NCBI GenBank assembly: GCA_937928405.1
Contig: CALFWZ010000094.1
Span: 1 to 54,303 of the forward strand
DNA from: an uncultured Saprospiraceae bacterium
GTDB lineage: Bacteria; Bacteroidota; Bacteroidia; Chitinophagales; Saprospiraceae
DNA: 54,303 bases
Direction: 5' to 3'
The notes beneath the pieces are model-generated. The model made no database searches. It was not told where the DNA came from and saw only the letters and a program-made list of their open reading frames with translations. Shown piece by piece: positions 34,448 through 44,621 of this stretch (its first letter is position 1; each line of letters begins with the position of its first letter). The position numbers and the translations under genes were made by a program.

Positions 34448-36820
34448 CTACAGATGTCTTTCTAACCAATTATGCATTTCCCACAACATGTGCATCACCG
34501 ATTCTTTGGCTCGATAGCTATGACTTTCATGTGGCAACATGACCAATCGAACGGGTGCGCCCTGTCCTTTCAAGGCGGCATAAAATCTTTCGCTTTGCAT
34601 AGGATAAGTGCCAGAATTATTATCAGCATCTCCATGAATCAGTAATAAGGGTGCTTTGATTTTATCAGCATGCATAAAAGGAGACATTTTAAAATAAGTA
34701 TCCGGAGCTTCCCAAAATGTTCTTTCTTCAGACTGAAACCCATAAGGTGTCAACGTTCGGTTGTAGGCACCACTACGCGCAATACCCGCCGCAAAGATAT
34801 CCGAATGAGCCAACAAATTAGCAGTCATAAAAGCACCGTAAGAATGTCCTCCCACTGCCAGTCGTTCTGGGTCTGCAATCCCTCGATCTACGATCGCTTT
34901 AGCAGCAGCTTCCGCATCCATCACTAGTTGTTCGATAAACGTTTCATTAGGTTCTTCATCACCTTCTCCAACGATGGGCATTCCAAAATCATCCAAAACT
35001 GCGTATCCTTGTGTCACCCAAAAAATCGGTGAAAACCATCCAATTCTAATAAATTGATAAGGAGAATCTTTGACCTGCCCCGCTGCCTCCGCACTTTTGT
35101 ATTCTCGTGGATATGCCCACATCAACGCAGGTAATTTTCCATCTATCGCCTGGTCATAATTAGGAGGTGTATACAGCGTAGCATTCAAATCTAGACCATC
35201 TGCCCGCTTGTACTGGATCAGTTCTTTTTTGACAGCTTTTAGGCTTTTATAAGGATCAACAAAATGGGTAATTTGCGTTAGGTCTCCTGTTTTTAAATTT
35301 CGGAAAAAATAATTGGGTGGCTCCTCTTTTGATTCTCGAGCGGTCAAGAGTTTATTTTCTGAAATCCACTTTACCGAAACGGGACGTTCGAAATAAGGTG
35401 CTTCCGATCGCCACAAACGAGTAGTTTGCTTGGTCTTTAGTTCAAACGCATCCACAAAAGGTCGATTACCTTCGGCCGATGCTCCTTGACCAATCAAATA
35501 AAGATATTCGTTTTTTTCTACCAAAACATTTCTTCCATAAGTATTTCTTTGGGTTACAAAATCACCAGGAGCATTGTAGGAGTCTTCCCAACTACGATCA
35601 AATAACAGCACTTTCCTTTTTTCAGGATGATCAGGTTGCCACTGACTCGTTATCAGTTGTCTATTCGGCCACCACCACTCATAACAAATGGCAAGATCTC
35701 CATGTCCCCAATCCACCCCTCCGTAGCGAAGTTCAAAGGAAATAAGTGTTTGTGCTCTTTCTGTAAAAGGGGCTGGGAGGAAGTACATCTGATCTCGAAT
35801 AGCTACCTCTATTTTTGGATCTCCCTCGTCTTGCGCTTCCACCCAAATAAGTGTAGCTGGATGATCTGATCGCCAACCAAAAGAACGAGGACCTTTACGG
35901 ACGGCACCGAATCCCTTTGGGATATCTTCAGATGAAGGAATATTGGCCATTGTTTTAATCAACGTTCCTTTTCGATCCATCATGTCTACCTGAGTGGCGA
36001 ATCTCTCGTAAGGAACAAGGTAGGAAAAGGGAGGCTGAATCGTAGTCACTAAAACATAATTACCATCGGGACTCGTTTGCAGATTACTGATGATACCTGA
36101 TGATCCAAAATTCGTCTGTTCGCCAGTCTCTAGATGTACGGTTTTGAGTTGCGAAGTAGTATAATAAGTAAAGAGTGCTTCGTCGTATTTATTTTTTAAT
36201 AAATCCTGATACGTTCGAACTGGCGCCATGCTAGTTTTGTTTTCCCGAATAACAGGCCCCAATGGAAAGGGACTGGCAATGGGCACCCCCTTACGATTAT
36301 CAGCAATGGCTTTGTACAAAATTGATTTACCATCAGAAAACCATCGATAGGGCAAAGCAGATATAGCATCATTAACAATAGCCGGAGTTATTTTTTGGGC
36401 GGTAGCTTTCGCTAAATCAATTAACCAAAGTTCGAGACCATTTGAAACGGTATTGGTAAAAGCGATTTTATCACCTTGCGGAGACCAGCTGACATTTTCG
36501 ATCTTAGGTGCAGACGGCAATCCACTCACTTTTTTTTCAGAAAAATCTTTTAATGATTTTATTTTGAAGCCATTATAATAAAAGGGACGACTGGAACCAT
36601 TGGTCCGTGGATTTATTCTGATGCCTGCCAGTCGTAATTCTGGTTGTGCCACTTCTTCAATAGACGGTAGGGTTGGTTTTTCCATTAGAAGCATCCAGTT
36701 TCCCGATGGGCTTAAACTTGCTCCCGGTGTTGGAGCCGCATTGATCAACGCGGCGATATCGTCCGGTGGATTTTGGTAAACAGCAGCATCAGTTACTTTC
36801 AGAGACGTCTCATTTATCAT
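34448..36820 (-). CDS. S9 family serine peptidase (prolyl oligopeptidase/glutamyl endopeptidase-like)
   Basis: 790 residues. The N-terminal part (about 40-520) is a beta-propeller-like domain with DPP-type repeats; the C-terminal alpha/beta-hydrolase domain carries the catalytic triad: Ser660 in GGHSYGAF, Asp731/733 in LLIHGDAD, and His767 in PHESHSY. The sequence pattern resembles chloroplast glutamyl endopeptidase-like S9 enzymes (S9D) rather than DPP4. No signal peptide is seen, so it may be cytoplasmic. Stands alone, convergent with the GcvH-like gene with a gap of only 11 bp. Confidence 0.87.
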   Translation of the reverse strand: MINETSLKVTDAAVYQNPPDDIAALINAAPTPGASLSPSGNWMLLMEKPTLPSIEEVAQPELRLAGIRINPRTNGSSRPFYYNGFKIKSLKDFSEKKVSGLPSAPKIENVSWSPQGDKIAFTNTVSNGLELWLIDLAKATAQKITPAIVNDAISALPYRWFSDGKSILYKAIADNRKGVPIASPFPLGPVIRENKTSMAPVRTYQDLLKNKYDEALFTYYTTSQLKTVHLETGEQTNFGSSGIISNLQTSPDGNYVLVTTIQPPFSYLVPYERFATQVDMMDRKGTLIKTMANIPSSEDIPKGFGAVRKGPRSFGWRSDHPATLIWVEAQDEGDPKIEVAIRDQMYFLPAPFTERAQTLISFELRYGGVDWGHGDLAICYEWWWPNRQLITSQWQPDHPEKRKVLLFDRSWEDSYNAPGDFVTQRNTYGRNVLVEKNEYLYLIGQGASAEGNRPFVDAFELKTKQTTRLWRSEAPYFERPVSVKWISENKLLTARESKEEPPNYFFRNLKTGDLTQITHFVDPYKSLKAVKKELIQYKRADGLDLNATLYTPPNYDQAIDGKLPALMWAYPREYKSAEAAGQVKDSPYQFIRIGWFSPIFWVTQGYAVLDDFGMPIVGEGDEEPNETFIEQLVMDAEAAAKAIVDRGIADPERLAVGGHSYGAFMTANLLAHSDIFAAGIARSGAYNRTLTPYGFQSEERTFWEAPDTYFKMSPFMHADKIKAPLLLIHGDADNNSGTYPMQSERFYAALKGQGAPVRLVMLPHESHSYRAKESVMHMLWEMHNWLERHL

Positions 36821-37038
36821 AAAAAAAATAGTTTTCAGTGTAAAAGGTTGAGAAAGATACCTTCTAATCTTAGGGATACAGCAGCGATCAAAGCTACTAA
36901 TTAAAATTTAATCTTGGAGGTTCGCTATCTCTAATAGTCGTTATTTTAAAAATTTCTCAAGATCAACGAATCAAGGTTGCCGAAAGTAATTATTAAAGTG
37001 TAAATTCGTGATTAAGTAATCATATATTAAGCAATATC

Positions 37039-40000
37039 GTGTCCGTAAAACAGCTTATCCCCCATTTTATTCAAGAACAATTTTTAAGTACCCACTCCTG
37101 TGGTCGTCTTAATGCTTATACTATTTTCATTGATCTTTCTGGTTTTACGCCCTTGACAGAAACGCTGATGAAGGAAGGAAATGAGGGAGCAGAAGAATTA
37201 TCCACCAGTCTGAATAATATTTTCGAACCGATGGTCCAAGTCGTATACCAAAATAAAGGATTCATTCCTTACTTTGCAGGCGATGCGTTCACAGGTATTT
37301 TTGAACATACTAAAAATCCCATCGAAATTATCCAAACAGCCTGTCAACTACGTGCGTTATTTGTACAGGAAGGGATTAAAAAAACCCGCTTCGGTAATTT
37401 TGAAATTGGTATTAAAATCGGAGTTTCTTTTGGAGAAGTTCGTTGGGGAATTGTCGGTAAACAATTAAATGCTTTTTATTTTCGCGGGCCAGGAATTGAT
37501 AATTCCGCCGCTGCGGAGCATCATGCTTCTGGACAGGAAATTATTTTGGATCAACATATTTTGGCAAAAATTCCTAACGAAAAATATCACCTAGAAGACT
37601 TAGGAAATGGTTATAAAAAACTACTTTCTACCAATGTTGAACCCAATCATATTTCCAACGATTTTCAAATTCCTTCCATTTCTGGAAAAGCACTTCGTAA
37701 TTTTTTACCTAAGTCAATTGTTCGATTCAACGAAACTGGAGAATTTCGCCGAGTTACAACTATTTTCATTGCCTTTGATGGGATCACCAAACATGAAGAC
37801 TTTGATAAATTTACGACGCTCGTTCTAGACCAGTTTAATACTTTCTCTGGATACTTCAAAGAAATAGACTTTGGTGATAAAGGAGGCGTAATGCTAGGCT
37901 TTTTTGGTGCGCCTATTTCATTCGAAAATAATACAGAACGCGTGCTCGAATTGGCATTGGCCATTCAGGAAGGGGTCGAAGCTTTTTCAGACCAATTGTC
38001 TATTAAAGTAAAAATGGGGATTACCGTAGGACTAGCATTCACAGGTATTATTGGAGGTACAGAACGATGTCAATATGCCGCGGTAGGAAACCGAGTCAAC
38101 ATCGCTGCCCGCTTGATGGTCAAAGCTGCTTGGGGAGAAATTCTAGTAGACGAAGAAATACGCAAAGCCAAACAATACAAATTCGCACACAAAGGAGATA
38201 TCCAATACAAAGGAGTGGCCGCAGATATTCCTACTTATGTTTTTCAGGGTCGAAAGGTCCTCATCAAAAGTGGTTATAAAGGCGGCATGAAAGGGCGAAA
38301 AAAAACCTTAAACAAACTGCTGGATTTTATTGCCCCTGTTCTGGCTGGTCGTTACAATGCTTTCGCTTATATATTTGGAGAAGCTGGGTCTGGTAAGAGT
38401 CGACTTACTTTCGAGTTACGTAAAAAGTTGAAAAAGAAAAGAGATCTCACTTGGATTATTTGCCAAGCAGATCAAATTCTACAAAAACCATTTAATCCAT
38501 TTATTAGTGCGCTCAGTATTTTCTTCGATCAGGCGGCTAACGATAATCATCAACTCAACTTAGAAAAATTTGAGGAAAACTTCAATTTTCTAGACGAAGA
38601 CTTAGCGATCTCTTCTCACGGACAAGCGGAGGTCGTTCGTAGAGAATTACTAAGAACTAAATCTATTCTCGCTGCCCAGATGGGGATCACTTATGAAAAT
38701 TCACTTTGGAGTCAACTGGATGCTAAAGGTCGTTACCAAAATATTAACAGTGCACTAACCAGTTTTTTCCTAGCACTATCCATCAGCCAACCACTGGTCA
38801 TCGAACTAGAAGATGGACATTGGTTTGATGAAAGTTCACAAGAATTTCTTAATTCATTTTGTAAAAAAATTGCAGGTTTTTCAATTGCTTTAGTAGCTAC
38901 TTCTCGATACGAAGATGATGGAACCAGAAAATATTTGATCCCCAAAGAAGTACTGAAAGAAAATTTTATTCAGCTAAAGCGAATTAATCTTAAAAATCTC
39001 TCCCTCAAAGCTATTACCAGCGTCTTAAAACAAAAACTCGAAGGAACAACACACCCTGATTTTGATCTAGCTATCCATCAACTTACGGATGGCAATCCAT
39101 TTTATTTAGAACAAGTCATTGCTTATTATCAGGAAGAGAATCTTTTAGTGCAAGACGCTGGAAGTTGGAATCTCAAAGAAAATCACGGAGTCGTTTCTGA
39201 GTCCATTAATGCTATTTTGATGGCTAGAATTGACCGACTTTCTGAGCTAGTAAAAGCGACCGTCAAAACCGCTGCTGTCATCGGTAGAGAATTTGAAGTC
39301 CCTGTTCTTTCAGCTGTTTTAAAAAGTCATGAAGATTTTAATTTTAATTCTTCCAACACGATCTTAGAGCAGATAAGTGCTGCCGAAAAAGGACAGATTT
39401 GGCAGGCGATGAATGAGGTTAAATATATATTCCGACACGCTTTACTTCGAGAAGCTGTTTATGAAATGCAATTGCGGACGCAGCTTAGAAAGCTACACTT
39501 GACTATATCGGAATCTATCGAAAAAATCTACAAGGATAATTTATCAGAAAAATATATCGATCTAGCTTTCCATTACGAACAAGCAGAGGTATCAGATAAA
39601 ACAAATTTCTACCTTGAAAAGACCGCAAATTTTGCCAAGAAAAATTTTCAAAATGCGCAAGCATTAAAATACTATGATCGCCTTTTAAATAGATTGGACG
39701 CAAAGAAAGAGCGGGAAAAAATTGCGCCGATTCTATTAAGCAAAGGAGGCGTCTTAGAGTTGATCGGACAATGGAATACGGGCGAAGATATTTATAAAAA
39801 AGGGTTAAAAAATGCGCTAAAAACAGATAACAAACTACTAAAGGGTAGAGCGCATACGAAGTTAGGACACTTGCTACTTTTGAAAGGAGATTATAAAAAA
39901 GCACGTACCCATTTTGATGAGGCACTAGAATTTTTCTCTACAGAAAAAGATCAGATAGGGATCGTTCGTGTCACTGGAAATCTAGGAAATCTATACTTCC

Positions 40001-41052
40001 GGCAAGGAGATTATAAGCAAGCCATTGAATATTTTGAAAAAACCATTGCTGGAGCAGAAAAACTTCCTTACCACACAGCCAATGCACAGATCGTCGCCAA
40101 CCTGGGCCTCACTTACATGAATCTCGGCCGTTATGACGAAGGTATTGAGGAACAACAAAGACAGCTAGAAAAGAGCGAAAAAAATGGAGACCGAAGAGGA
40201 ATGGCTACTTTATATGTCAATCAAGGAATCGTTTACTTTGAAAAAGGAGACTTTGAAAATGCCTTATCCTGTTATGAAAAAGGACTAGATCTAAGCCAGA
40301 AATTGGGTAATAAACTACTCACATCCATTGCCATTGGCTGTATTGGAAGCGTGTATCAGCAACAAGGAGATTACCAAAAAGCAGCGGATCATTTTATTCA
40401 GGATCTCGAACTTTGTGAACAGCTTGGCGACAAACAAGGAATTGCTATTGCCTTGGGACTAATCGGAGAGCTACGTAGTATCGAAGGAGAATTTGACCTA
40501 GCCGTGGATTATCTTAATCATTGTAGCTTCCTTTGCGAAGAATTAGGTTATCAAAAAGGAATCGCAAAAGCCGTTAATAATTTAGCTGACATTTACTACT
40601 TGAAAGAAGATTACAGCGATTCTATCACCCATTATGAAAAAGCAATTCGTATTGCCAGAAATATAAAAAATAGGTTAATTCTTTGTTCCAGTCTCCTGGA
40701 AAAGGCCCAAACGCTATTGGATATGCAAAATCCTGAGGAAGCTCCCCACCTCGTTAGAGAAGCTCGTCAGATCGCTGATTCGCTTGGAAATCCCGATCTG
40801 TCCTTTCACGCCCAATTATTACAAGCTCAAATTTACCATTACCAGGGAACATCCGCGGAAGGAATTCGTTTATTAGAGGAGTTATTACGCAAGCATCAAG
40901 ACGACGAAAGACGAGCGAATCTTTACTTTGAACTAAATAAATTAGCCCCAGATCACAAGACTGCTCGATTACGTGCGTTAGCGTTATATAAATCCCTTTA
41001 TACCAAAACCCCTAAATTTATTTATCAAAAGCGTATCAATCGCCTATCCTAA
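37039..41052 (+). CDS. Soluble-adenylyl-cyclase-like protein: tandem cyclase domains, STAND ATPase, TPR repeats
   Basis: 1337 residues from a GTG start; an in-frame stop lies just upstream and no usable ATG follows before the first domain. The first class III cyclase domain has the metal-binding Asp32 (FIDLSGFT) and Asp82 (FAGDAFTGIFE). The second (about 235-400) lost the first Asp (IFIAFDGIT) but keeps the transition-state residues of GNRVNIAARL near 349-359. Together they could form one composite active site, the arrangement of mammalian sAC. A P-loop ATPase follows (Walker A GEAGSGKS, 447-454) and then a long TPR array (about 880-1300, for example AYEKAL-like repeats). It likely makes cAMP under control of the ATPase/TPR part. 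Followed by a small lipoprotein gene after 6 bp. Confidence 0.87.
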   Translation: MSVKQLIPHFIQEQFLSTHSCGRLNAYTIFIDLSGFTPLTETLMKEGNEGAEELSTSLNNIFEPMVQVVYQNKGFIPYFAGDAFTGIFEHTKNPIEIIQTACQLRALFVQEGIKKTRFGNFEIGIKIGVSFGEVRWGIVGKQLNAFYFRGPGIDNSAAAEHHASGQEIILDQHILAKIPNEKYHLEDLGNGYKKLLSTNVEPNHISNDFQIPSISGKALRNFLPKSIVRFNETGEFRRVTTIFIAFDGITKHEDFDKFTTLVLDQFNTFSGYFKEIDFGDKGGVMLGFFGAPISFENNTERVLELALAIQEGVEAFSDQLSIKVKMGITVGLAFTGIIGGTERCQYAAVGNRVNIAARLMVKAAWGEILVDEEIRKAKQYKFAHKGDIQYKGVAADIPTYVFQGRKVLIKSGYKGGMKGRKKTLNKLLDFIAPVLAGRYNAFAYIFGEAGSGKSRLTFELRKKLKKKRDLTWIICQADQILQKPFNPFISALSIFFDQAANDNHQLNLEKFEENFNFLDEDLAISSHGQAEVVRRELLRTKSILAAQMGITYENSLWSQLDAKGRYQNINSALTSFFLALSISQPLVIELEDGHWFDESSQEFLNSFCKKIAGFSIALVATSRYEDDGTRKYLIPKEVLKENFIQLKRINLKNLSLKAITSVLKQKLEGTTHPDFDLAIHQLTDGNPFYLEQVIAYYQEENLLVQDAGSWNLKENHGVVSESINAILMARIDRLSELVKATVKTAAVIGREFEVPVLSAVLKSHEDFNFNSSNTILEQISAAEKGQIWQAMNEVKYIFRHALLREAVYEMQLRTQLRKLHLTISESIEKIYKDNLSEKYIDLAFHYEQAEVSDKTNFYLEKTANFAKKNFQNAQALKYYDRLLNRLDAKKEREKIAPILLSKGGVLELIGQWNTGEDIYKKGLKNALKTDNKLLKGRAHTKLGHLLLLKGDYKKARTHFDEALEFFSTEKDQIGIVRVTGNLGNLYFRQGDYKQAIEYFEKTIAGAEKLPYHTANAQIVANLGLTYMNLGRYDEGIEEQQRQLEKSEKNGDRRGMATLYVNQGIVYFEKGDFENALSCYEKGLDLSQKLGNKLLTSIAIGCIGSVYQQQGDYQKAADHFIQDLELCEQLGDKQGIAIALGLIGELRSIEGEFDLAVDYLNHCSFLCEELGYQKGIAKAVNNLADIYYLKEDYSDSITHYEKAIRIARNIKNRLILCSSLLEKAQTLLDMQNPEEAPHLVREARQIADSLGNPDLSFHAQLLQAQIYHYQGTSAEGIRLLEELLRKHQDDERRANLYFELNKLAPDHKTARLRALALYKSLYTKTPKFIYQKRINRLS

Positions 41053-41058
41053 TAACAC

Positions 41059-42051
41059 ATGAAATTATTGACCTTTTTTGTTTTTATCTTTTCAACACTC
41101 TTGGGGTGTTCTGAAAACGCCAATGCCCCAGCACCCATCCTCTCCACAAAAAAAACTAATGTATCCTTTGTTGATACCTTGCCTTCACCGGTTTCCATAG
41201 CTGTCCATTCTGCTCATTACGAGTTTCCATACCAGCTGATAGAGCCTAAACAATCTTTCAAAATGCCAGATAAGCTAGAAGAAATATCTGGTTTGTGTAC
41301 TTCTCCAGATAATAATTCGCTCTATGCTGTTCAGGATGAAAAAGGGAATATCTATCAAATTGATATTGCATCGGGAGAAGTAACTCAAAAATTTGATTTT
41401 GGCAGGGATGGTGATTATGAAGGGCTAGCAATCTACCAAAACACGATTTTTGTTACAAAGAGCAACGGAACTATTTATGAAGTAAAAAATTTGGGTAAAG
41501 ACCATCAAGAAGTGATAAAGCACAAAACGGATCTTAAGGGAAAAAATGATGTAGAAGGACTTTGTTACCAAGCTTCCTCCAACAGTTTACTCATTGCTTG
41601 CAAAGGAATTCCGACAATGGGAGAAACCTCTGAAGAGGCAGCCAATCGAAAATTTGTATACCGATTTGATTTAGAAACTAAAAAATTAATGCTAGATCCC
41701 TTTTATAGAATTACCTTAGAAAAGGTACAAGCGTTTTTAAAAGAAGTAGATTATCATGCTAATTTTCAAAATTTCCAGTCGTTCCTTAATCACAACGATT
41801 CTTTTAAATTTAATCCCTCCGGCATTGCCATCCATCCAAAAACCAAAGAGATTTATATTTTATCTTCTTCTAAAAAAATGCTCTTAATTTTAAATGAAGC
41901 AGGAAAAATCCAATATTTAGCGAAACTAAATAAGAAAATTCATCGTCAACCAGAAGGTATTGCTTTTGGACAGGATGGTACCCTTTTTATTGCAAACGAG
42001 GGTAAAGGAGGCCACGGAAAAATTTACGTATACCCTCCCAAAACTGACTAA
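41059..42051 (+). CDS. SdiA-regulated-like beta-propeller lipoprotein
   Basis: 330 residues beginning MKLLTFFVFIFSTLLGCSENANA, with lipobox LLGC. The body shows the SdiA-regulated family pattern: LEEISGLCTSPDNNSLYAVQDEKGNIYQID...DYEGLAIYQ...IFVTKSNGTIYEV...VEGLCY...PSGIAIHPKTKEIYILSSSKKMLLIL, ending in RQPEGIAFGQDGTLFIANEG. An extracytoplasmic propeller, possibly binding metal or sugar-like ligands. It begins 6 bp after the cyclase gene, so both are probably one transcript. Function unknown. Confidence 0.8.
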   Translation: MKLLTFFVFIFSTLLGCSENANAPAPILSTKKTNVSFVDTLPSPVSIAVHSAHYEFPYQLIEPKQSFKMPDKLEEISGLCTSPDNNSLYAVQDEKGNIYQIDIASGEVTQKFDFGRDGDYEGLAIYQNTIFVTKSNGTIYEVKNLGKDHQEVIKHKTDLKGKNDVEGLCYQASSNSLLIACKGIPTMGETSEEAANRKFVYRFDLETKKLMLDPFYRITLEKVQAFLKEVDYHANFQNFQSFLNHNDSFKFNPSGIAIHPKTKEIYILSSSKKMLLILNEAGKIQYLAKLNKKIHRQPEGIAFGQDGTLFIANEGKGGHGKIYVYPPKTD

Positions 42052-42227
42052 TTAGAAATATCCCCGGATCTTTAGTACAGAGTGTATTAAGCTGCTTTAG
42101 ATTTTGAATAGGTTATTTAATATAGTTTGGGGTGTTTTTACTAAAAGTATGTAACTTTAACCCTCAATTAATTCAATACCAGCAGGATATCCTGCCAGAC
42201 CCTTAATCTACACAATCAATTGCCATT

Positions 42228-43799
42228 ATGAGTATAATTGAAATGAAAGTCCCCGTAATTGGAGAATCCATTACCGAAGTAACCTTATCTAAATGGTTGG
42301 TTGCTGACGGCGATTTTGTAAATATAGATGATCCTATTTGTGAATTTGAGTCGGATAAAGCAACCCTAGAGTTTCCAGCAGAAGCCGCGGGGATCATCAG
42401 TTTTGTGGCCAGCGAGGAAGATGATCTCGAAATTGGTGCGCTGGTTGCCAAAATAGATACCAGCGCCAGTAAAGGAACTTCGACTCCTACACCTACCAAA
42501 CAGGATGCGCCAGCCAAGAAAGCTGCACCTGCTAAAAAAGCTGCGGCGACAAGTTCGGCGCCCACTGGACAAATCATTGAAATGAAAGTCCCCGTAATCG
42601 GAGAATCTATCACAGAAGTAACCCTCTCTCAATGGCTAAAAAAGAATGGAGAACACATCAATATAGATGATCCTATTTGTGAATTTGAGTCGGATAAAGC
42701 AACCCTAGAATTTCCAGCAGAAGCTTCCGGTAAACTAATCCACGTAGCGGCGGAAGGGGACGATTTAGAAATTGGGGCGCTTGTAGCTAGAATAGAAGTT
42801 GGTGCTGGTGCAGCCACCAGTGAAGAGATAGAAGAAGTTCCAGTCGGCAATCTAGAAACAGAAACTGTAGCTAGCAACAATACCCACTACGCTAACGGAC
42901 ATCCTGCTCCCGCAGCAGCAAAGTTGATGGCCGAAAATAATCTATCTGAAAAAGATGTAAAAGGCACTGGCAAGGACGGACGGATCACCAAAGAAGACGT
43001 TCTCAAAGCCGTTGCTAACAAAAAAAATAAACCAGCTCCTGCTAAATCAGCCCCATCTAACGGGGCCGCTAAGGTGAGCGCACCTGCCACTCCAGCCGGT
43101 GAACGGGTAGAACGGGTAAAGAAGATGAGCCGTATGCGTCGAACCATCGCCAAACGATTGGTTTCCGCTAAAAATAACACGGCTATGTTGACCACTTTTA
43201 ACGAAGTGGATTTGACCAATATCATGGCCATGCGTAAAAAATACCAAGAAGAATTTGTAGAAAAATATGGTACCAAGCTGGGCTTTATGTCCTTATTCTC
43301 CAAGGCGTGCGCTAAAGTGCTGATGGAAATGCCAGATGTCAATGCTTCTATTGATGGTGATAATATTGTTTACCACGATTATGTGGATATTTCTATTGCC
43401 ATTTCTACGCCTACTGGGTTAGTGGTTCCTCCCGTAAAAAATGTGGAAAAGATGAAATTCCACGAAATAGAGTTAGCCATCAAAGCACTAGCGGGGAAAG
43501 CACGAGCAGGAGAGCTAACGCTCGAAGAAATGAAAGGTGGTACCTTTACCATTACCAACGGTGGTGTTTTTGGGTCCATGATGAGTACACCGATTCTTAA
43601 TGAACCACAATCTGCCATTTTGGGAATGCATACCATCCAGCAACGACCAATGGCCGTTGACGGAGAGGTCAAAATACGTCCCATGATGTATCTAGCGCTT
43701 TCTTACGATCACCGAGTAATTGACGGTAGTACCTCTGTAACTTTCCTTGTAAAAGTTAAGCAATTGCTAGAAGATCCAGTAAAGCTGCTTTTACTATAA
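42228..43799 (+). CDS. sucB: 2-oxoglutarate dehydrogenase E2 (dihydrolipoyl succinyltransferase) with two lipoyl domains
   Basis: Transfers succinyl groups from E1-bound lipoate to CoA in the TCA cycle. 523 residues with two N-terminal lipoyl domains (about 1-78 and 114-191), lipoyl Lys44 and Lys157 in ESDKATLEF, a Pro/Ala/Lys-rich linker, an E3-binding domain (about 222-262, [19 protein letters not shown]) and the catalytic domain with SYDHRVIDG, His495 and Asp499. Two lipoyl domains are more than E. coli SucB has (one). The E1 gene is not next to it. The ATG is at 42228; a 176-bp gap separates it from the previous gene. Confidence 0.9.
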   Translation: MSIIEMKVPVIGESITEVTLSKWLVADGDFVNIDDPICEFESDKATLEFPAEAAGIISFVASEEDDLEIGALVAKIDTSASKGTSTPTPTKQDAPAKKAAPAKKAAATSSAPTGQIIEMKVPVIGESITEVTLSQWLKKNGEHINIDDPICEFESDKATLEFPAEASGKLIHVAAEGDDLEIGALVARIEVGAGAATSEEIEEVPVGNLETETVASNNTHYANGHPAPAAAKLMAENNLSEKDVKGTGKDGRITKEDVLKAVANKKNKPAPAKSAPSNGAAKVSAPATPAGERVERVKKMSRMRRTIAKRLVSAKNNTAMLTTFNEVDLTNIMAMRKKYQEEFVEKYGTKLGFMSLFSKACAKVLMEMPDVNASIDGDNIVYHDYVDISIAISTPTGLVVPPVKNVEKMKFHEIELAIKALAGKARAGELTLEEMKGGTFTITNGGVFGSMMSTPILNEPQSAILGMHTIQQRPMAVDGEVKIRPMMYLALSYDHRVIDGSTSVTFLVKVKQLLEDPVKLLLL

Positions 43800-43923
43800 G
43801 CGTATCTTTAAAAAACATTAAATAACACCGCTATATATGGCGTTATTTTTGCATAATTTTACATAGAATGATTTGATCTTTAAATCAGGTCATTCTATGT
43901 ATTTCCAAATAGACTAATTCACG

Positions 43924-44433
43924 ATGACTTTAAAGGAATTTTTTGATCTGCTAGCTGACCAGCCCTTTTTGTTACTAGCCTACTTCGGGATGATTCCACT
44001 CACTGCGCTTTTATCGGGCTTTATGGGTAAAAATGAAGGTCATCTCAGTCCTTGGAAATATTTGTACTCGGCGTTGGTTTATCTGATCTGTATTCCAGGT
44101 ATATTTTCAATTACACTCAATGTTTATTTGTTTTTATTTGAAAAGCAGAGTGTCTTCGACGCTGATATCTATACGCAAATCCTCCCTATTTTCTCTATGT
44201 TTGTAACGTTGTTATTGATAAAAAACAATGTGCCATTAGATCGTATTCCTGGCTTTAATAAGCTATCTGGACTCTGCATGGCTATTTTTGCCACCTTAAT
44301 CTTTATGTGGATTATTGATCGAACGCGTATTTTTGTAATTTCCGTTGTACCCTTTTATTACGTCGGAATTATGTTTATTGGATTATTGCTAATGTTCCGA
44401 TTCGGTATTGGCAGAATGTTTAATGCAAAATAA
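43924..44433 (+). CDS. Small integral membrane protein, unknown function
   Basis: 169 residues with about five hydrophobic segments: near 15-35 (FLLLAYFGMIPLTALLSGF), 46-70, 84-102 (LPIFSMFVTLLLI), 116-133 and 138-160. It shows no recognisable catalytic motif and no signal peptide other than the first segment. A conserved hypothetical inner-membrane protein seems likely. It is downstream of sucB by 124 bp. Confidence 0.6.
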   Translation: MTLKEFFDLLADQPFLLLAYFGMIPLTALLSGFMGKNEGHLSPWKYLYSALVYLICIPGIFSITLNVYLFLFEKQSVFDADIYTQILPIFSMFVTLLLIKNNVPLDRIPGFNKLSGLCMAIFATLIFMWIIDRTRIFVISVVPFYYVGIMFIGLLLMFRFGIGRMFNAK

Positions 44434-44621
44434 AAAAGCCCTGCCGGCAGGCAGGTATTTATGGTTTGCTCTTTTCTTATTAAAAAAGTAAACTAGTTCA
44501 TAGTTCCGTCAAGCATATATTAACCGACACTTCACACTTCTATTTCCCTTATTTGATCACGACCTTCTGAAGGAAGAACTCCTTAAGAAGATCAAACTAG
44601 ATTTATTTTATCATCAAAACC

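Noticed and set aside
44438..44456. GC-rich palindrome CCTGCCGGCAGG after the membrane protein gene
   Set aside because: It may be a weak terminator or a common short repeat, but the stem is short and no T-run follows, so it was not called as a feature.
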